The position numbers were made by a program, and so were the translations under genes. A stretch of 64,000 nt of DNA from Corynebacterium pollutisoli (lineage in GTDB: Bacteria; Actinomycetota; Actinomycetes; Mycobacteriales; Mycobacteriaceae), in the NCBI RefSeq assembly GCF_900177745.1, contig NZ_FXAR01000002.1, positions 62,001-126,000 on the forward strand, written 5' to 3'. Of this stretch, positions 8,526 to 18,402 are shown one piece after another. Numbering within the stretch: position 1 is the first letter of the stretch; each line of letters opens with the position of its first letter. The notes beneath the pieces were generated by a model. That model had not been told where the DNA came from and did no database searches. It was given only the letters and a program-made list of their open reading frames with translations.

Positions 8526-10048
8526 TGGACTGGACTCTCCCGCTCTTCGCCGCCATCCCGCTGTTCACCGCAGCCATCGCGGTGCTCCTGCCGTGGCGCT
8601 GGGCCCGCGACGTACTCCACATCGGCATCCCGGTCGCCGGCATCGCCGCCGGTGTCTGGCTGTTCACCTACACCGCGGAGCACGGCCCCATCGCCCACAA
8701 CGTGGGCCTCTACGTCGGCGGTGTGGCCATCCCGTTCGCGGCGGACACCTTCGCGGCGATCATGATCATCACGACGATGATCGTCGCGGCCACCGCCAAC
8801 TGGTTCGCCACCATCTCCGGTGAGACGGTCTCCCGCTACTACGCCTCGCTGACGCTCATCCTCATCACGGGTGTCAACGGCGCGTTGCTCACCGCCGATC
8901 TGTTCAACTTCTTCGTGTTCATCGAGGTCATGCTGCTGCCGTCCTACGGCCTCATCGCCATGTCCGGCACATGGGCGCGCCTGGCCGGTGGTCGCGCGTT
9001 CGTGCTGGTCAACCTGGCGGCCTCCACGCTGCTGCTCATCGGTGTCGGCGTGCTCTACGGTGTCACCGGCTCGGTGAACATCGCGGCGCTGCAGGGGGTT
9101 GCGGCAGGCAACGGCCCGGCGGTCGTGGCCATGGGTCTGGTGGTCATCGCGGTGGGCGCCAAGGCCGGTGTCTTCCCGGTCCACACGTGGCTGCCGCGCA
9201 CCTACCCGGAGTCCTCGGCGGCGGTCATGGGCCTGTTCTCGGGCCTGCACACGAAGGTCGCGGTGTACATGCTCTACCGCATCTACGTGAACATCTTCGA
9301 CCTCGAGGACCGCTGGAACTGGCTCATCATCGCGATCATGGTCGTCTCCATGCTCATCGGCGCGTTCGCCGGTCTGGCGGAGAACTCGATCCGCCGCGTG
9401 CTGGGTTACCAGATGATCAACGGCATGCCCTTCATCCTGGTCATGCTGGCGTTCACCTCGGATGATCCGCAGCGGGCGCTGGCCGCCGGCCTGCTGTACA
9501 CGCTGCACCACATGATCACCGTCGGCGCGCTCATCCTCACCTCGGGTGCGATCGAGGAGACCTACGCCACCGGCCTGCTGTCGAAGCTCTCCGGCCTGGC
9601 GCGGCGCGATCCGCTGGTGGCGGCGCTGTTCGCCGCGGGCGCGTTCTCCATCGTCGGTTTCCCGCCGTTCTCGGGCATGTGGGGCAAGATCCTCCTCGTC
9701 TTCGAGATCGCCCGCGCCGTCGACTGGTGGGCGTGGCTGGTCATCGCCGTCATCGTCATCGCGTCGATCGGTGCGCTGCTGTCCATGCTGCGCGTGTGGC
9801 GCGATGTGTTCTGGGGCAAGCCGATGCAGCGCTACCCGAAGGAGCTGCGGATCTCCGGCCGCCTCATCGCCCCGTCGGCGGTGCTCATGGTGGGCTCGCT
9901 GGCCATGTTCATCTTCGCGGGCCCGCTCATCGACGCCACCCTCACCGCCACCGAAGGCCTCCTCGATGTCGACGGCTACGCCCATGCCGTCCTCGGCGAG
10001 GACCCGATCGGTGTCCCCGACATGACCGACCTCCAGGGAGGCCGCTGA
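8525..10048 (+). CDS. mrpD: Mrp antiporter subunit D
   Basis: A 507-residue NuoM/NuoN-like membrane subunit with about 14 helices. Visible hallmarks are FFVFIEVMLLPSYGLI (Glu in a membrane helix), KAGVFPVHTWLPRTYPESSA and SGLHTKVAVYMLYR, which in this family carry the proton-path Lys and Glu. It starts at an ATG overlapping the mrpC stop by one base and is followed after one base by mrpE. With MrpA it is expected to form the ion-translocating core. Confidence 0.95.
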   Translation: MDWTLPLFAAIPLFTAAIAVLLPWRWARDVLHIGIPVAGIAAGVWLFTYTAEHGPIAHNVGLYVGGVAIPFAADTFAAIMIITTMIVAATANWFATISGETVSRYYASLTLILITGVNGALLTADLFNFFVFIEVMLLPSYGLIAMSGTWARLAGGRAFVLVNLAASTLLLIGVGVLYGVTGSVNIAALQGVAAGNGPAVVAMGLVVIAVGAKAGVFPVHTWLPRTYPESSAAVMGLFSGLHTKVAVYMLYRIYVNIFDLEDRWNWLIIAIMVVSMLIGAFAGLAENSIRRVLGYQMINGMPFILVMLAFTSDDPQRALAAGLLYTLHHMITVGALILTSGAIEETYATGLLSKLSGLARRDPLVAALFAAGAFSIVGFPPFSGMWGKILLVFEIARAVDWWAWLVIAVIVIASIGALLSMLRVWRDVFWGKPMQRYPKELRISGRLIAPSAVLMVGSLAMFIFAGPLIDATLTATEGLLDVDGYAHAVLGEDPIGVPDMTDLQGGR

Positions 10049-10049
10049 C

Positions 10050-10469
10050 ATGCACCTGTTGCTCTACATTCCCTGGTGGATCAAGGAGATCTTCGTCGCC
10101 GGTTTCCAGGTGGCGTGGGCGGGTTTCCGCCCGGATGCGGGCTATGACCCGGTCGTCGTGCGTTACCCGCTGCGGGTGACCACCGAGTGGCAGATCTTCT
10201 GGTTCACCACGTCCATCACCACCACCCCCTCCACCCTGTCGCTGGGCCTGCGGGCCCCGGAGCACGAGGGGGACCCGCACATCCTGCTGGTGCAGGCGGC
10301 CTTCGGCTCCGACCCGGTGGAGGTCTTCAAATCCCTCGCCGACATGGAGGAGCGCATGGCCCCGCACGTGAAGTCCATCGATCACGGTGTGCCCGGCCAG
10401 GGCTCGGCCACCACGCTGGACCCGAAGTTCTACGAGTATCCGATCGACCGGAAGGAGAAGACCCGGTGA
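10050..10469 (+). CDS. mrpE: Mrp antiporter subunit E
   Basis: A 139-residue subunit with an N-terminal membrane-associated IPWWIKEIFVAGFQVAW segment and a cytosolic domain with the family's TPSTLSLGL motif. MrpE has no complex I counterpart and is important for stability of the antiporter. It is separated from mrpD by one base and its TGA overlaps the GTG of mrpF. Confidence 0.92.
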   Translation: MHLLLYIPWWIKEIFVAGFQVAWAGFRPDAGYDPVVVRYPLRVTTEWQIFWFTTSITTTPSTLSLGLRAPEHEGDPHILLVQAAFGSDPVEVFKSLADMEERMAPHVKSIDHGVPGQGSATTLDPKFYEYPIDRKEKTR

Positions 10470-10738
10470 CCCCCTTCGAGTGGATCCTCGCCGTCTGCAT
10501 CGCCATCATGGCGGCGACCCTGTTGTCCGGTCTGGTGCTCGTGCTGCGCACCTCTGACGTGCTCGCCCGCGCGGTGCTGGCGGACCTCATCTTCTACACG
10601 ATGATCTGTATCTTCCTCACCTGGACGCTGACCAACCCGACGTCGATCGGGTACGAGGTGGCGCTGCTGGCCGCCATCGCCGGTGGCGTGCTGCCGACCC
10701 TGTCCATGGCCCGCATCATCTCGAGGGGGCGTCGATAA
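10466..10738 (+). CDS. mrpF: Mrp antiporter subunit F
   Basis: A 90-residue, three-helix membrane protein. The GTG start at 10466 overlaps the mrpE stop (GTGA) and is preceded by a strong GGAAGGAG ribosome site at 10450-10457. A longer open frame running from 10187 is a shadow inside mrpE. The central RTSDVLARAVLAD segment is typical of MrpF. Its TAA overlaps the mrpG ATG by one base. Confidence 0.93.
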   Translation: MTPFEWILAVCIAIMAATLLSGLVLVLRTSDVLARAVLADLIFYTMICIFLTWTLTNPTSIGYEVALLAAIAGGVLPTLSMARIISRGRR

Positions 10739-11082
10739 TGTCGGTCGCAGAGATCATCGTCTCCGTCCTGGTGGTCGTGGCCACCCTCATGGTGGTGACC
10801 ACGTCGGTCGCCATGTGGCGCGCCCCCGACGCCCTGACCCGCGTCAACCTGCTGGGCCCGGTCATCGGAGTGGGATTCCCCCTGCTCATGGTGTCCAAGC
10901 TCATCATCGACTGGTCCTCCACGGGCTTCGACCTCAACAATTTCGTCCGTGCCGTCCTGGCCATCGCGGGCGTGTGGATCGTCGCCTCGGTCGGTTCGTA
11001 CTACATCGGCCGGTCCATCTACGGTGTGACCGTCGTGGACAAGAAGCACGCGGAGGACCGCGCCTACCAGCCGGGGGCCTAA
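10738..11082 (+). CDS. mrpG: Mrp antiporter subunit G
   Basis: Last gene of the mrp operon: 114 residues, three membrane helices, with the MWRAPDALTRVNLLGPVIGVG segment typical of MnhG/MrpG. Its TAA stop (11080-11082) overlaps the stop of the convergent Ltp lipoprotein gene. I see no terminator hairpin between them, so the two transcripts must read into each other. Confidence 0.93.
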   Translation: MSVAEIIVSVLVVVATLMVVTTSVAMWRAPDALTRVNLLGPVIGVGFPLLMVSKLIIDWSSTGFDLNNFVRAVLAIAGVWIVASVGSYYIGRSIYGVTVVDKKHAEDRAYQPGA

Positions 11083-11699
11083 CCCACCGCGTCCGGGTAC
11101 ATGTTCTCGACCGCCCAGTCGGCCTCCTCCGGGAGGAAGCCGTGCTCCTCGATGAGGAGCGCGCGCAGGTCGTCGAAAAGCATCTGGTCCTCGAAATCGT
11201 AGATCCAGTACGCCGTCTGCAGGGCGTTCTCCCGGTAGTCGATCGCCGCATGATCGACCGCGTACTGCGCCTCCTCCTGGGTGAAACCGCCCTGTTTGAG
11301 GTCGCGGAGCATCCCGGCACGGGAGTTCATGGTGAACTGGTTGAGCTCGTGGATCGCCTCGAGGGCGTTCTCGTTCCAGTCCTCACCGAGATTGTCGACG
11401 GCCCACCGCGCATCCTCCCGGCTGACCCCCTCGTTGATGAGCGCGAACTCGAGCCCGGTCGCCGAGTAGATCTCATAGCTGTTGAGCTCCCGCGCCCGCT
11501 CGAGCGCGAAGCGCTGCGACTCCGCGGGCGGGGTGGTCGGCGCCGGTTCCCGTAAAGGGCGCTCCGTCACCGTGCTTATCGACGCCGGCCCCGTCTCCGT
11601 CACCGCCACCGTCGTCGGCGCCGGTCCCGGTGCCGGGGTGGGCGGGGCGCAGGCGGCCACCAGGAGGATCACCGCGGGCAGGAGTCGAAGGGGGCGCAT
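11079..11699 (-). CDS. Ltp-family lipoprotein A
   Basis: A 206-residue predicted lipoprotein. The signal peptide MRPLRLLPAVILLVAACAPP has a lipobox cleavage before Cys 17. A Thr/Pro-rich spacer is followed by three imperfect repeats of about 45 residues with signatures such as SREDARWAVDNLGEDWNENA and TQEEAQYAVDHA. These match the Ltp fold (host cell surface-exposed lipoprotein), named from a Streptococcus phage lipoprotein that blocks phage DNA entry; many actinobacterial paralogues have unknown roles. The start is the ATG at 11699; the open frame continues upstream into the next gene but belongs to another reading frame there. A homologous neighbour lies immediately upstream. Confidence 0.8.
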   Translation of the reverse strand: MRPLRLLPAVILLVAACAPPTPAPGPAPTTVAVTETGPASISTVTERPLREPAPTTPPAESQRFALERARELNSYEIYSATGLEFALINEGVSREDARWAVDNLGEDWNENALEAIHELNQFTMNSRAGMLRDLKQGGFTQEEAQYAVDHAAIDYRENALQTAYWIYDFEDQMLFDDLRALLIEEHGFLPEEADWAVENMYPDAVG

Positions 11700-11748
11700 A
11701 CCTTCATCCTGGCACCGCGGCGGGATGGTTTCTGCGGAATGGAGGCCC

Positions 11749-12444
11749 CTACAGGTTGGTGAGCGCGTACGACGCCTGATCGGGGGTGTACCCCTCGTAG
11801 ATGAGCTGGTCGTAGAGTTCAGCGTCGGACATGGCGGTGAAGTCGAGATACGAACGCGCGGTGCGGAGGGCGTTGGCGTTCCAGTCGGTCTGGACGTTGT
11901 CGACACCGTACTGGGCCTGCGCGGGGGTGTAGCCCTCGTACTCCAGCTGTTCGTAGAGCCCGCTGCGGGAGAAACCGGAGTAGGCAACGTAATCCTGCGC
12001 CGCCCCCACCGCGTTCGCGTTCCAGTCGGTCTGGACGTTGTCCACCGCGTACTCGGCGGCCTCGGGCGGGTACTGCTCATAGAGAAGTTGCTCATAGAGC
12101 CCCTGGCGGGAGAAGTTCGTGTAGTTCAGATACCGGCGGGCCGACTCCAGCGCCGCATCGTGCTGGCGGGAGGGACCGCCGGCGGATTCAGTCGCGGTCC
12201 CCACCTCAGTCTCCTCAGCAACCGCCCGCGTCGTCGGGGTGGCCTCCCGGGTGACGGTCTCCTGCGCGACGGGCTCGGCCGTGGCCGTGGTGGGGATGCG
12301 GGTGGTGGGCGACGGCCGGGTCGATTCGGCCGCGACGGTGGTGACGGTCTCGGTGACCACGACGACCTCCTGCTCGGCGGGGGAACAGGCGGTGAGGGCG
12401 AGGGCCGCAGCCATCGCCAGCGACATACGGGTGGATGTATTCAT
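11749..12444 (-). CDS. Ltp-family lipoprotein B
   Basis: A 231-residue lipoprotein: signal peptide MNTSTRMSLAMAAALALTACSP with a lipobox Cys at residue 20, then a Thr-rich spacer. Three well-conserved Ltp repeats follow, each containing a GLYEQLxYExYxPxxAxYxVDNVQTDWNANA-like core; the first two are nearly identical at VDNVQTDWNANA. The ATG at 12444 is chosen because it opens the signal peptide. It is 50 nt upstream of lipoprotein A in the same direction and probably co-transcribed. The tandem pair may have arisen by duplication, with B closer to the repeat consensus. A role in phage DNA-entry exclusion is possible but unproven. Confidence 0.82.
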   Translation of the reverse strand: MNTSTRMSLAMAAALALTACSPAEQEVVVVTETVTTVAAESTRPSPTTRIPTTATAEPVAQETVTREATPTTRAVAEETEVGTATESAGGPSRQHDAALESARRYLNYTNFSRQGLYEQLLYEQYPPEAAEYAVDNVQTDWNANAVGAAQDYVAYSGFSRSGLYEQLEYEGYTPAQAQYGVDNVQTDWNANALRTARSYLDFTAMSDAELYDQLIYEGYTPDQASYALTNL

Positions 12445-12513
12445 GTGCTCATCATGCTCCGCGCCCCGGACATGGGATCCACAGGATACGAACAGGTGTC
12501 CTGAATCGGCGAA

Positions 12514-12548
12514 GCCGCCCGCCCCACCAGGTGGTGGGTGCGGGCGGC
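12514..12548 (-). terminator. Hairpin downstream of katA
   Basis: Arms GCCGCCCGCCCCACCA and GGTGGTGGGTGCGGGCGGC pair with one bulge, 15 nt past the katA stop. There is no clear U-run on the minus strand, so this is a GC-rich terminator or mRNA 3' stabiliser. Confidence 0.6.
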
Positions 12549-12563
12549 GCGAGGCCTGAGCGG

Positions 12564-14111
12564 TTACTTCTTGGCGGCGAAGGCAGTCTTCACGCGCTGG
12601 CCGAGGTCCTCGTCGACGCTGGACCAGTACCAGTAGCAACGCTCCTCGACGGACTCGGAGACGCCCTCCATGGCACCGGCGATGTTCTCGGCGAGACGCT
12701 GCTTGGCGGCCTCGTCGAGCACCTCACGGTAGAGGATGCCCGGCTGGATGAAGTCGTCGTCCTCGGGGTGCTGGACGTAGGCGGCGCGGACCAGATCGGT
12801 CCCGTGCGGATCCGGGTTGACGTAGACATCGGCGGCCTGACCGTAGGACTGACCGGAGGAGGAGTCCTCACCGTTGTCCAGGTAACCGGCCCCCTTCTCG
12901 AAGCGGTTCGGCGAGTAGGTCGGCTGATCCTCGTCGTCGAAGAAGTACGCCATGGGGCCGCGGTTGCTGTAGGTGTTGACGTCGTTGATCGGACGGTTCA
13001 CCGGCAGGTCACGGTAGTTGGGCCCGATGCGGTAGCGCTGCTGGTCGGCGTACGCGAAGGCGCGTGCCTGCAGCATGCGGTCCGGGGAGAGGCCGATGCC
13101 CGGGACGAGGTTGCCCGGGTCGAGGGCGATCTGCTCGATCTGCGCGAAGTGGTTGCGCGGGTTGCGGTTGAGGACGAAGTGGCCGACGTCGATACGCGGG
13201 TAGTCCTTCTTGGACCAGGTCTTGGTCAGGTCGAAGGGGTTCCAGCGGTAGTTCTCCGCGTCGGCGGCCGGCATGATCTGGACCTTGACGTCCCAGACCG
13301 GGTAGTCGCCGCGGTCGATGGCCTCGTAGAGGTCCTGGCGGTGGTGGTCGGCGTTGATACCGGCCATCTCGGTAGCCTCGGCGTCGGTGAAGTTCTCCAC
13401 GCCCTGGCGGGAGAGGAAGTGGTACTTCACCCAGAAAGCCTCGCCTGCCTCGTTGACCCACTGGAAGGTGTGGGAGCCGTAGCCGTTCATGTGACGGGTG
13501 GTCTTCGGGGTGCCGCGGTCGCCCATGAGGTAGGTGACCTGGTGCGCGGACTCCGGGGTGCGGGTCCAGAAATCCCACTGCATGTCGGCATCGCGCAGGC
13601 CGTTGCGACCGAGGCGCTTCTGGGAGTGGATGAAGTCCGGGAACTTCACGCCGTCCCGGATGAAGAAGATCGGGGTGTTGTTACCCACGATGTCGTAATT
13701 GCCGTCCTCGGTGTAGAAACGCATCGCGAAACCGTGGACGTCGCGCCAGGTGTCCGGGGAACCCTTCTCACCGGCGACGGTGGAGAAGCGGATACCCATC
13801 GGGGTGACGGTGCCGGGCTGGAAGAGCTTGGCCTTGGTGTACTGGGAGACGTCGGCGGTGACGTGCAGCTCACCGAAGGCACCGTGACCCTTGGCGTGCG
13901 GGATACGCTCCGGAACGTTCTCACGGTTGAAGTGGGCGAGCTTCTCGATGAGGTGGATGTCATTGAGAATGTTCGGGCCCTGCGGGCCGGCGGTGACGGA
14001 GATGTTCTCGGAGGCCACCGGTGCCCCGTTGTGGCGGGTGGTCTGGCCGGTAACGTTCGGGCGAAGTCCGCGCTCGACGATGTCGTTCGCCTTGGAGTTC
14101 TGGTCGCTCAT
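12564..14111 (-). CDS. katA: Monofunctional heme catalase
   Basis: A 515-residue catalase that converts hydrogen peroxide to water and oxygen in the cytosol. Conserved elements are [10 protein letters not shown] (catalytic His), the [22 protein letters not shown] block, [10 protein letters not shown] and the proximal heme-ligand segment [12 protein letters not shown]. The ATG at 14111 is preceded by AGAGGGAG at a good distance, favouring it over an upstream in-frame start. It lies next to sigC, as in C. glutamicum. In C. glutamicum katA is repressed by OxyR; I did not identify an operator here. The product length is typical of small-subunit clade catalases. Confidence 0.96.
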   Translation of the reverse strand: MSDQNSKANDIVERGLRPNVTGQTTRHNGAPVASENISVTAGPQGPNILNDIHLIEKLAHFNRENVPERIPHAKGHGAFGELHVTADVSQYTKAKLFQPGTVTPMGIRFSTVAGEKGSPDTWRDVHGFAMRFYTEDGNYDIVGNNTPIFFIRDGVKFPDFIHSQKRLGRNGLRDADMQWDFWTRTPESAHQVTYLMGDRGTPKTTRHMNGYGSHTFQWVNEAGEAFWVKYHFLSRQGVENFTDAEATEMAGINADHHRQDLYEAIDRGDYPVWDVKVQIMPAADAENYRWNPFDLTKTWSKKDYPRIDVGHFVLNRNPRNHFAQIEQIALDPGNLVPGIGLSPDRMLQARAFAYADQQRYRIGPNYRDLPVNRPINDVNTYSNRGPMAYFFDDEDQPTYSPNRFEKGAGYLDNGEDSSSGQSYGQAADVYVNPDPHGTDLVRAAYVQHPEDDDFIQPGILYREVLDEAAKQRLAENIAGAMEGVSESVEERCYWYWSSVDEDLGQRVKTAFAAKK

Positions 14112-14167
14112 GGCTCCCTCTTTCTCGATTGATAATTTACTCCACCTATCGGTGGCTGCTGGTTGAT

Positions 14168-14196
14168 AGCCTAGGCCCATATTGTGAGCCGCGCAA
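14168..14196 (-). promoter_or_regulatory. katA promoter
   Basis: On the minus strand, -35 TTGCGC (14196-14191) and -10 TAGGCT (14173-14168) are separated by exactly 17 nt. This predicts a start near 14161 and a 5' UTR of about 50 nt carrying the AGAGGGAG ribosome site. Confidence 0.65.
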
Positions 14197-14253
14197 CCCC
14201 AGGGTACCTATCCAAACATTTGCCTGCCGTTTGCACTGGTAACGTCGTTAAGC

Positions 14254-14823
14254 GTGACGAAGCACTCCGCCCATGACGACGCCCGCGTCACCGACCTGGC
14301 CCTCCGCGCCGGGCGGGGTGACCGCGGTGCCCTCACGGAGTTCATCCGCGCCACCCAGGACGACGTTTGGCGCCTTCTGGCCCACCTCGGCGGCCGCGAC
14401 ATCGCCGACGACCTCACCCAGGAGACCTACCTCCGCGTCATGAGCGCCCTCCCCCGCTTCGCCGCCCGCTCCTCCGCACGCACCTGGCTGCTCTCCCTCG
14501 CGCGCCGCGTGTGGGTGGACAACATCCGCCACGACATGGCCCGCCCCCGCAAGTCCGTCACCGAGTACGAGGACGCCGCCGCAACCACCCCCGTCGACGG
14601 CGCAAACGCCTCCTCCTGGTCCGAGTGGATCGACGCCCGCACGCTGATCGACGCCCTGCCCCCCGAACGCCGCGAGGCCCTCATCCTCACCCAGGTGCTC
14701 GGCTACACCTACGAAGAGGCCGCCAAGATCGCCGGCGTCCGCGTGGGCACCATCCGCTCCCGCGTCGCCCGCGCGCGGAAGGACCTCATCGAGGCCACCC
14801 GGCCCGACGACCGGGAGCAGTGA
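14254..14823 (+). CDS. sigC: ECF sigma factor (SigC-like)
   Basis: A 189-residue ECF sigma factor. Region 2 includes DVWRLLAHLG and DIADDLTQETYLRVM; region 4 carries a helix-turn-helix (YEEAAKIAGVRVGTIRSRVARARKDL). No anti-sigma gene follows. The position beside katA and asd-lysC matches sigC of C. glutamicum, which controls respiratory functions such as the cytochrome bd branch and heme a synthesis; the same role here is inferred from synteny. Start GTG 14254 is preferred; a TAACGT box at 14240-14245 lies 8 nt upstream, so the mRNA may be leaderless or nearly so. Confidence 0.85.
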   Translation: MTKHSAHDDARVTDLALRAGRGDRGALTEFIRATQDDVWRLLAHLGGRDIADDLTQETYLRVMSALPRFAARSSARTWLLSLARRVWVDNIRHDMARPRKSVTEYEDAAATTPVDGANASSWSEWIDARTLIDALPPERREALILTQVLGYTYEEAAKIAGVRVGTIRSRVARARKDLIEATRPDDREQ

Positions 14824-14929
14824 CGACGACCCTTCGCCCTGAAATAAAGACTGCGTGAACTGCCGCTCATTTCATGCACCCCACCACCATCACCCGCCAC
14901 TTCACCCCAAAGTCCTCTCCGGGAAATGA

Positions 14930-14970
14930 CGAACACCCTCCCCGGGCTGTCGCCGGCGGGAGGGTGTTCG
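14930..14970 (-). terminator. Hairpin downstream of asd
   Basis: Perfect 13-bp arms CGAACACCCTCCC (14930-14942) and GGGAGGGTGTTCG (14958-14970) enclose a 15-nt loop. It sits 13 nt past the asd stop and separates asd from the convergent sigC. The U-tail is weak on the minus strand. Confidence 0.75.
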
Positions 14971-14983
14971 GATCTAAAAGCCG

Positions 14984-16045
<1,062 letters not shown>

Positions 16046-16564
16046 CTAGCGGCCGGTGCCGGCGTAGACGACGGCCTCGGCGTCGCCGCCGAGCTCGAAA
16101 CGCTCGTGCAGGGCGCGGGCGGCGGCATCCAGATCGGCCTCGCGGGTGAGCACCGAGATGCGGATCTCCGAGGTGGAGATGAGCTCGATGTTGACGTTCG
16201 CGTCACGCAACGCCTCGGCGAAGTCGGCGGTGACGCCCGGGTGGGACTTCATGCCGGCGCCGACGAGGGAGACCTTGCCCACCTGATCGTCGTACAGCAC
16301 GTTCGACCAGCCGCTCTTGGCCTGCATCTTCTTGAGCAGCTCCATGGCGCGGGGGCCGTCGGCACGCGGGCAGGTGAAGGTGATGTCGGTGGTGCCGTCC
16401 TCGAGGGAGGAGACGTTCTGCAGCACCATGTCGATGTTGATCTCGGCGTCGGCGACAGCGCGGAACACCGTGGCGGCCTCGCCCGGCTTGTCGGGGATGC
16501 CCAGGATGGTGACCTTGGCCTCGGACTTGTCGGTAGCTACGCCGGTGAGAACTGCTTCTTCCAC
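16046..16564 (-). other. lysC: Internal in-frame start for aspartokinase beta subunit
   Basis: In C. glutamicum the beta subunit (172 aa) is made from a GTG inside lysC at codon 250. Here codon 250 is also GTG (16564-16562), followed by Glu-Glu-Ala, and is preceded by GGAGGAT about 7 nt upstream. The product would be the regulatory ACT-domain half. Conservation of both start and ribosome site argues that the alpha2-beta2 arrangement is kept. Confidence 0.75.
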
Positions 16565-17311
16565 GGGAATATCCTCCATCGAACCGGCGATCAGGGTGCC
16601 GGGATCATTGCTGTAAGACGAGCGAACTCGCAGGGGAACATTGAACGCACGCGCGTACTCCACGGCGCGTAGGACCAGGATCTTCGAACCGACGGCCGCC
16701 AGCTCGAGCATCTCCTCGAAAGAGAGCTTCTCCAGCTTCTGCGCATTCGGGACGATACGCGGATCGGCGGTGTACACGCCGTCGACGTCCGAGTAGATCT
16801 CGCACACATCCGCGTTGAGCGCCGCAGCCAGGGCCACGGCCGTGGTGTCGGAACCACCGCGACCGAGGGTGGTGACGTCACGGGTGTCCTTGTTCACACC
16901 CTGGAAACCGGCGACGATGCAGATCTTGCCCTCGTCGAGCGCCTCACGAACGCGCCCCGGGGTGACGTCGACGATGCGGGCGTTACCGTGACGCTCCGTG
17001 GTGAGCACACCGGCCTGCGAACCGGTGAAGGACTGCGCCTCCGCGCCGAGCGAGGCGATCGCCATAGCCACCAGCGCGTTGGAGATGCGCTCACCGGCGG
17101 TGAGCAGCATGTCCATCTCACGCGCCGGGGGAACCGGGTTGACCTGGGCCGCCAGGTCGAGGAGTTCGTCGGTGGTGTCGCCCATCGCGGAGCAGACCAC
17201 GACGACGTCATTGCCGGCCTTCTTCGTGGCGACGATCCGTTCGGCGACGGCTCGGATACGCTCCGCCGTCTCCAGGGAGGAGCCTCCATATTTCTGAACG
17301 ATCAGAGCCAC
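16046..17311 (-). CDS. lysC: Aspartokinase, alpha subunit
   Basis: A 421-residue kinase that phosphorylates aspartate, the committed step of the aspartate amino-acid family. The N-terminus has the kinase signature (KYGGSS), and the C-terminal third holds two ACT domains that in C. glutamicum mediate concerted lysine-plus-threonine feedback inhibition. The length equals that of the C. glutamicum enzyme. The GTG at 17311 is chosen because it opens the conserved ALIVQKYGG segment and follows a GAAAGG ribosome site; upstream in-frame codons are not family-like. On the minus strand a TACGAT box (17359-17354) is a promoter candidate. Confidence 0.97.
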   Translation of the reverse strand: MALIVQKYGGSSLETAERIRAVAERIVATKKAGNDVVVVCSAMGDTTDELLDLAAQVNPVPPAREMDMLLTAGERISNALVAMAIASLGAEAQSFTGSQAGVLTTERHGNARIVDVTPGRVREALDEGKICIVAGFQGVNKDTRDVTTLGRGGSDTTAVALAAALNADVCEIYSDVDGVYTADPRIVPNAQKLEKLSFEEMLELAAVGSKILVLRAVEYARAFNVPLRVRSSYSNDPGTLIAGSMEDIPVEEAVLTGVATDKSEAKVTILGIPDKPGEAATVFRAVADAEINIDMVLQNVSSLEDGTTDITFTCPRADGPRAMELLKKMQAKSGWSNVLYDDQVGKVSLVGAGMKSHPGVTADFAEALRDANVNIELISTSEIRISVLTREADLDAAARALHERFELGGDAEAVVYAGTGR

Positions 17312-17439
17312 AGTGTGGGCCGCCTTTCGTCTGGGGTGCCAAAGTTCTGCTTCATCGTACCCGGTGACGTGCACTGACGAGTACTTGAGTGCGCGTGCCC
17401 CACCCTGCGCGTTCAGGCGCGTTCACTATGGTTAATTGC

Positions 17440-18294
17440 GTGCACAGCAATCTGCTGGCCGTGTTGTTCGCACTGGCCTCCGCCCTCACCATCGCGTGGG
17501 GCACCGTGGTGCGCCATCGCATCGCTGAACAGGCCCCTTCCGACGGTTCCCTCAAGGGCTCGCCCTTCTGGAACGCCATCTCCCGGCCCCTGTGGTGGGC
17601 CGGCACCGGCACCGCCCTGCTCGGCTACGGCCTGCAGGTGGTGGCCCTCGGCTTCGGCACCCTGCTCGTGGTGCAGCCGATCCTCGTGCTGTCGCTCATG
17701 TTCACCCTGCCGCTGGCCGCGAAATACGACGGCCGCCGCATCTCCGCGCACGAGATGTTCTGGGCGGGCACCCTCACCATCGGCGTCGCCGTGCTGGTCA
17801 TGCTCGGTCGTCCCCTGCCCGGCGACCCGCAGCCCCCGTTGGAACGCTGGCTGCCGGCCCTCGCGGTCGGCGCGGTGGTGCTCATCACGCTGGAGCGGGT
17901 GGCACAGAAGCAGATCCGCCGGGAGAAGGCCCTGCTCCTGGGTATCGTCACCGGTGCCCTCTTCGGTTACGTCGCTGTGCTGAGCAAGGCCTTCGTCGAC
18001 ATCTTCATCCACGGCGGGGTGTGGGCCATCGTCACCAACTGGGAGACCTACGCCCTCATCCTCGGCGCCACCCTGGGAACGATCGTCCAGCAGTACTCCT
18101 TCAACGCGGGCGCACTGAAGAACTCCCTGCCCGCCATGACGATCTCCGAACCGATCGTCGCCTTCTCCCTCGGCTACCTCGTGCTGGGCGAGAAATTCCA
18201 GGTATCCACCGTCTCCGGATGGCTGTTCATGGCTCTGGCGTTCATCGCCATGGTGACGGCGACGGTGGTGCTCTCCCGCAAGGGAGTCAGTTGA
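17440..18294 (+). CDS. EamA/DMT-type membrane transporter
   Basis: A 284-residue protein with about nine to ten membrane helices and small hydrophilic loops, typical of drug/metabolite (EamA-like) permeases. Substrate is not predictable. Start GTG 17440 is chosen over upstream GTG/ATG codons because TATGGT (17427-17432) lies exactly 7 nt before it, indicating a leaderless transcript. It is divergent from lysC, with about 130 bp between starts. Two bases after its stop is one of the GCTTATCGACGCC words described in the findings. Confidence 0.75.
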   Translation: MHSNLLAVLFALASALTIAWGTVVRHRIAEQAPSDGSLKGSPFWNAISRPLWWAGTGTALLGYGLQVVALGFGTLLVVQPILVLSLMFTLPLAAKYDGRRISAHEMFWAGTLTIGVAVLVMLGRPLPGDPQPPLERWLPALAVGAVVLITLERVAQKQIRREKALLLGIVTGALFGYVAVLSKAFVDIFIHGGVWAIVTNWETYALILGATLGTIVQQYSFNAGALKNSLPAMTISEPIVAFSLGYLVLGEKFQVSTVSGWLFMALAFIAMVTATVVLSRKGVS

Positions 18295-18402
18295 GTGCTT
18301 ATCGACGCCACCGGGGCCCGGCACACATTCCGACCGCCAGTACATTCCACGGCAACTAACCCAGAGCGGGGGGAGGTTCGCGCCAAGTTGGCCTGAAACC
18401 GC

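Noticed and set aside
11079-12095. A 338-codon frame that appears to join the two Ltp lipoprotein genes.
   Set aside because: Only the 11079-11699 part encodes the lipoprotein; the upstream part is an out-of-frame reading of lipoprotein B, which has its own signal peptide in another frame.
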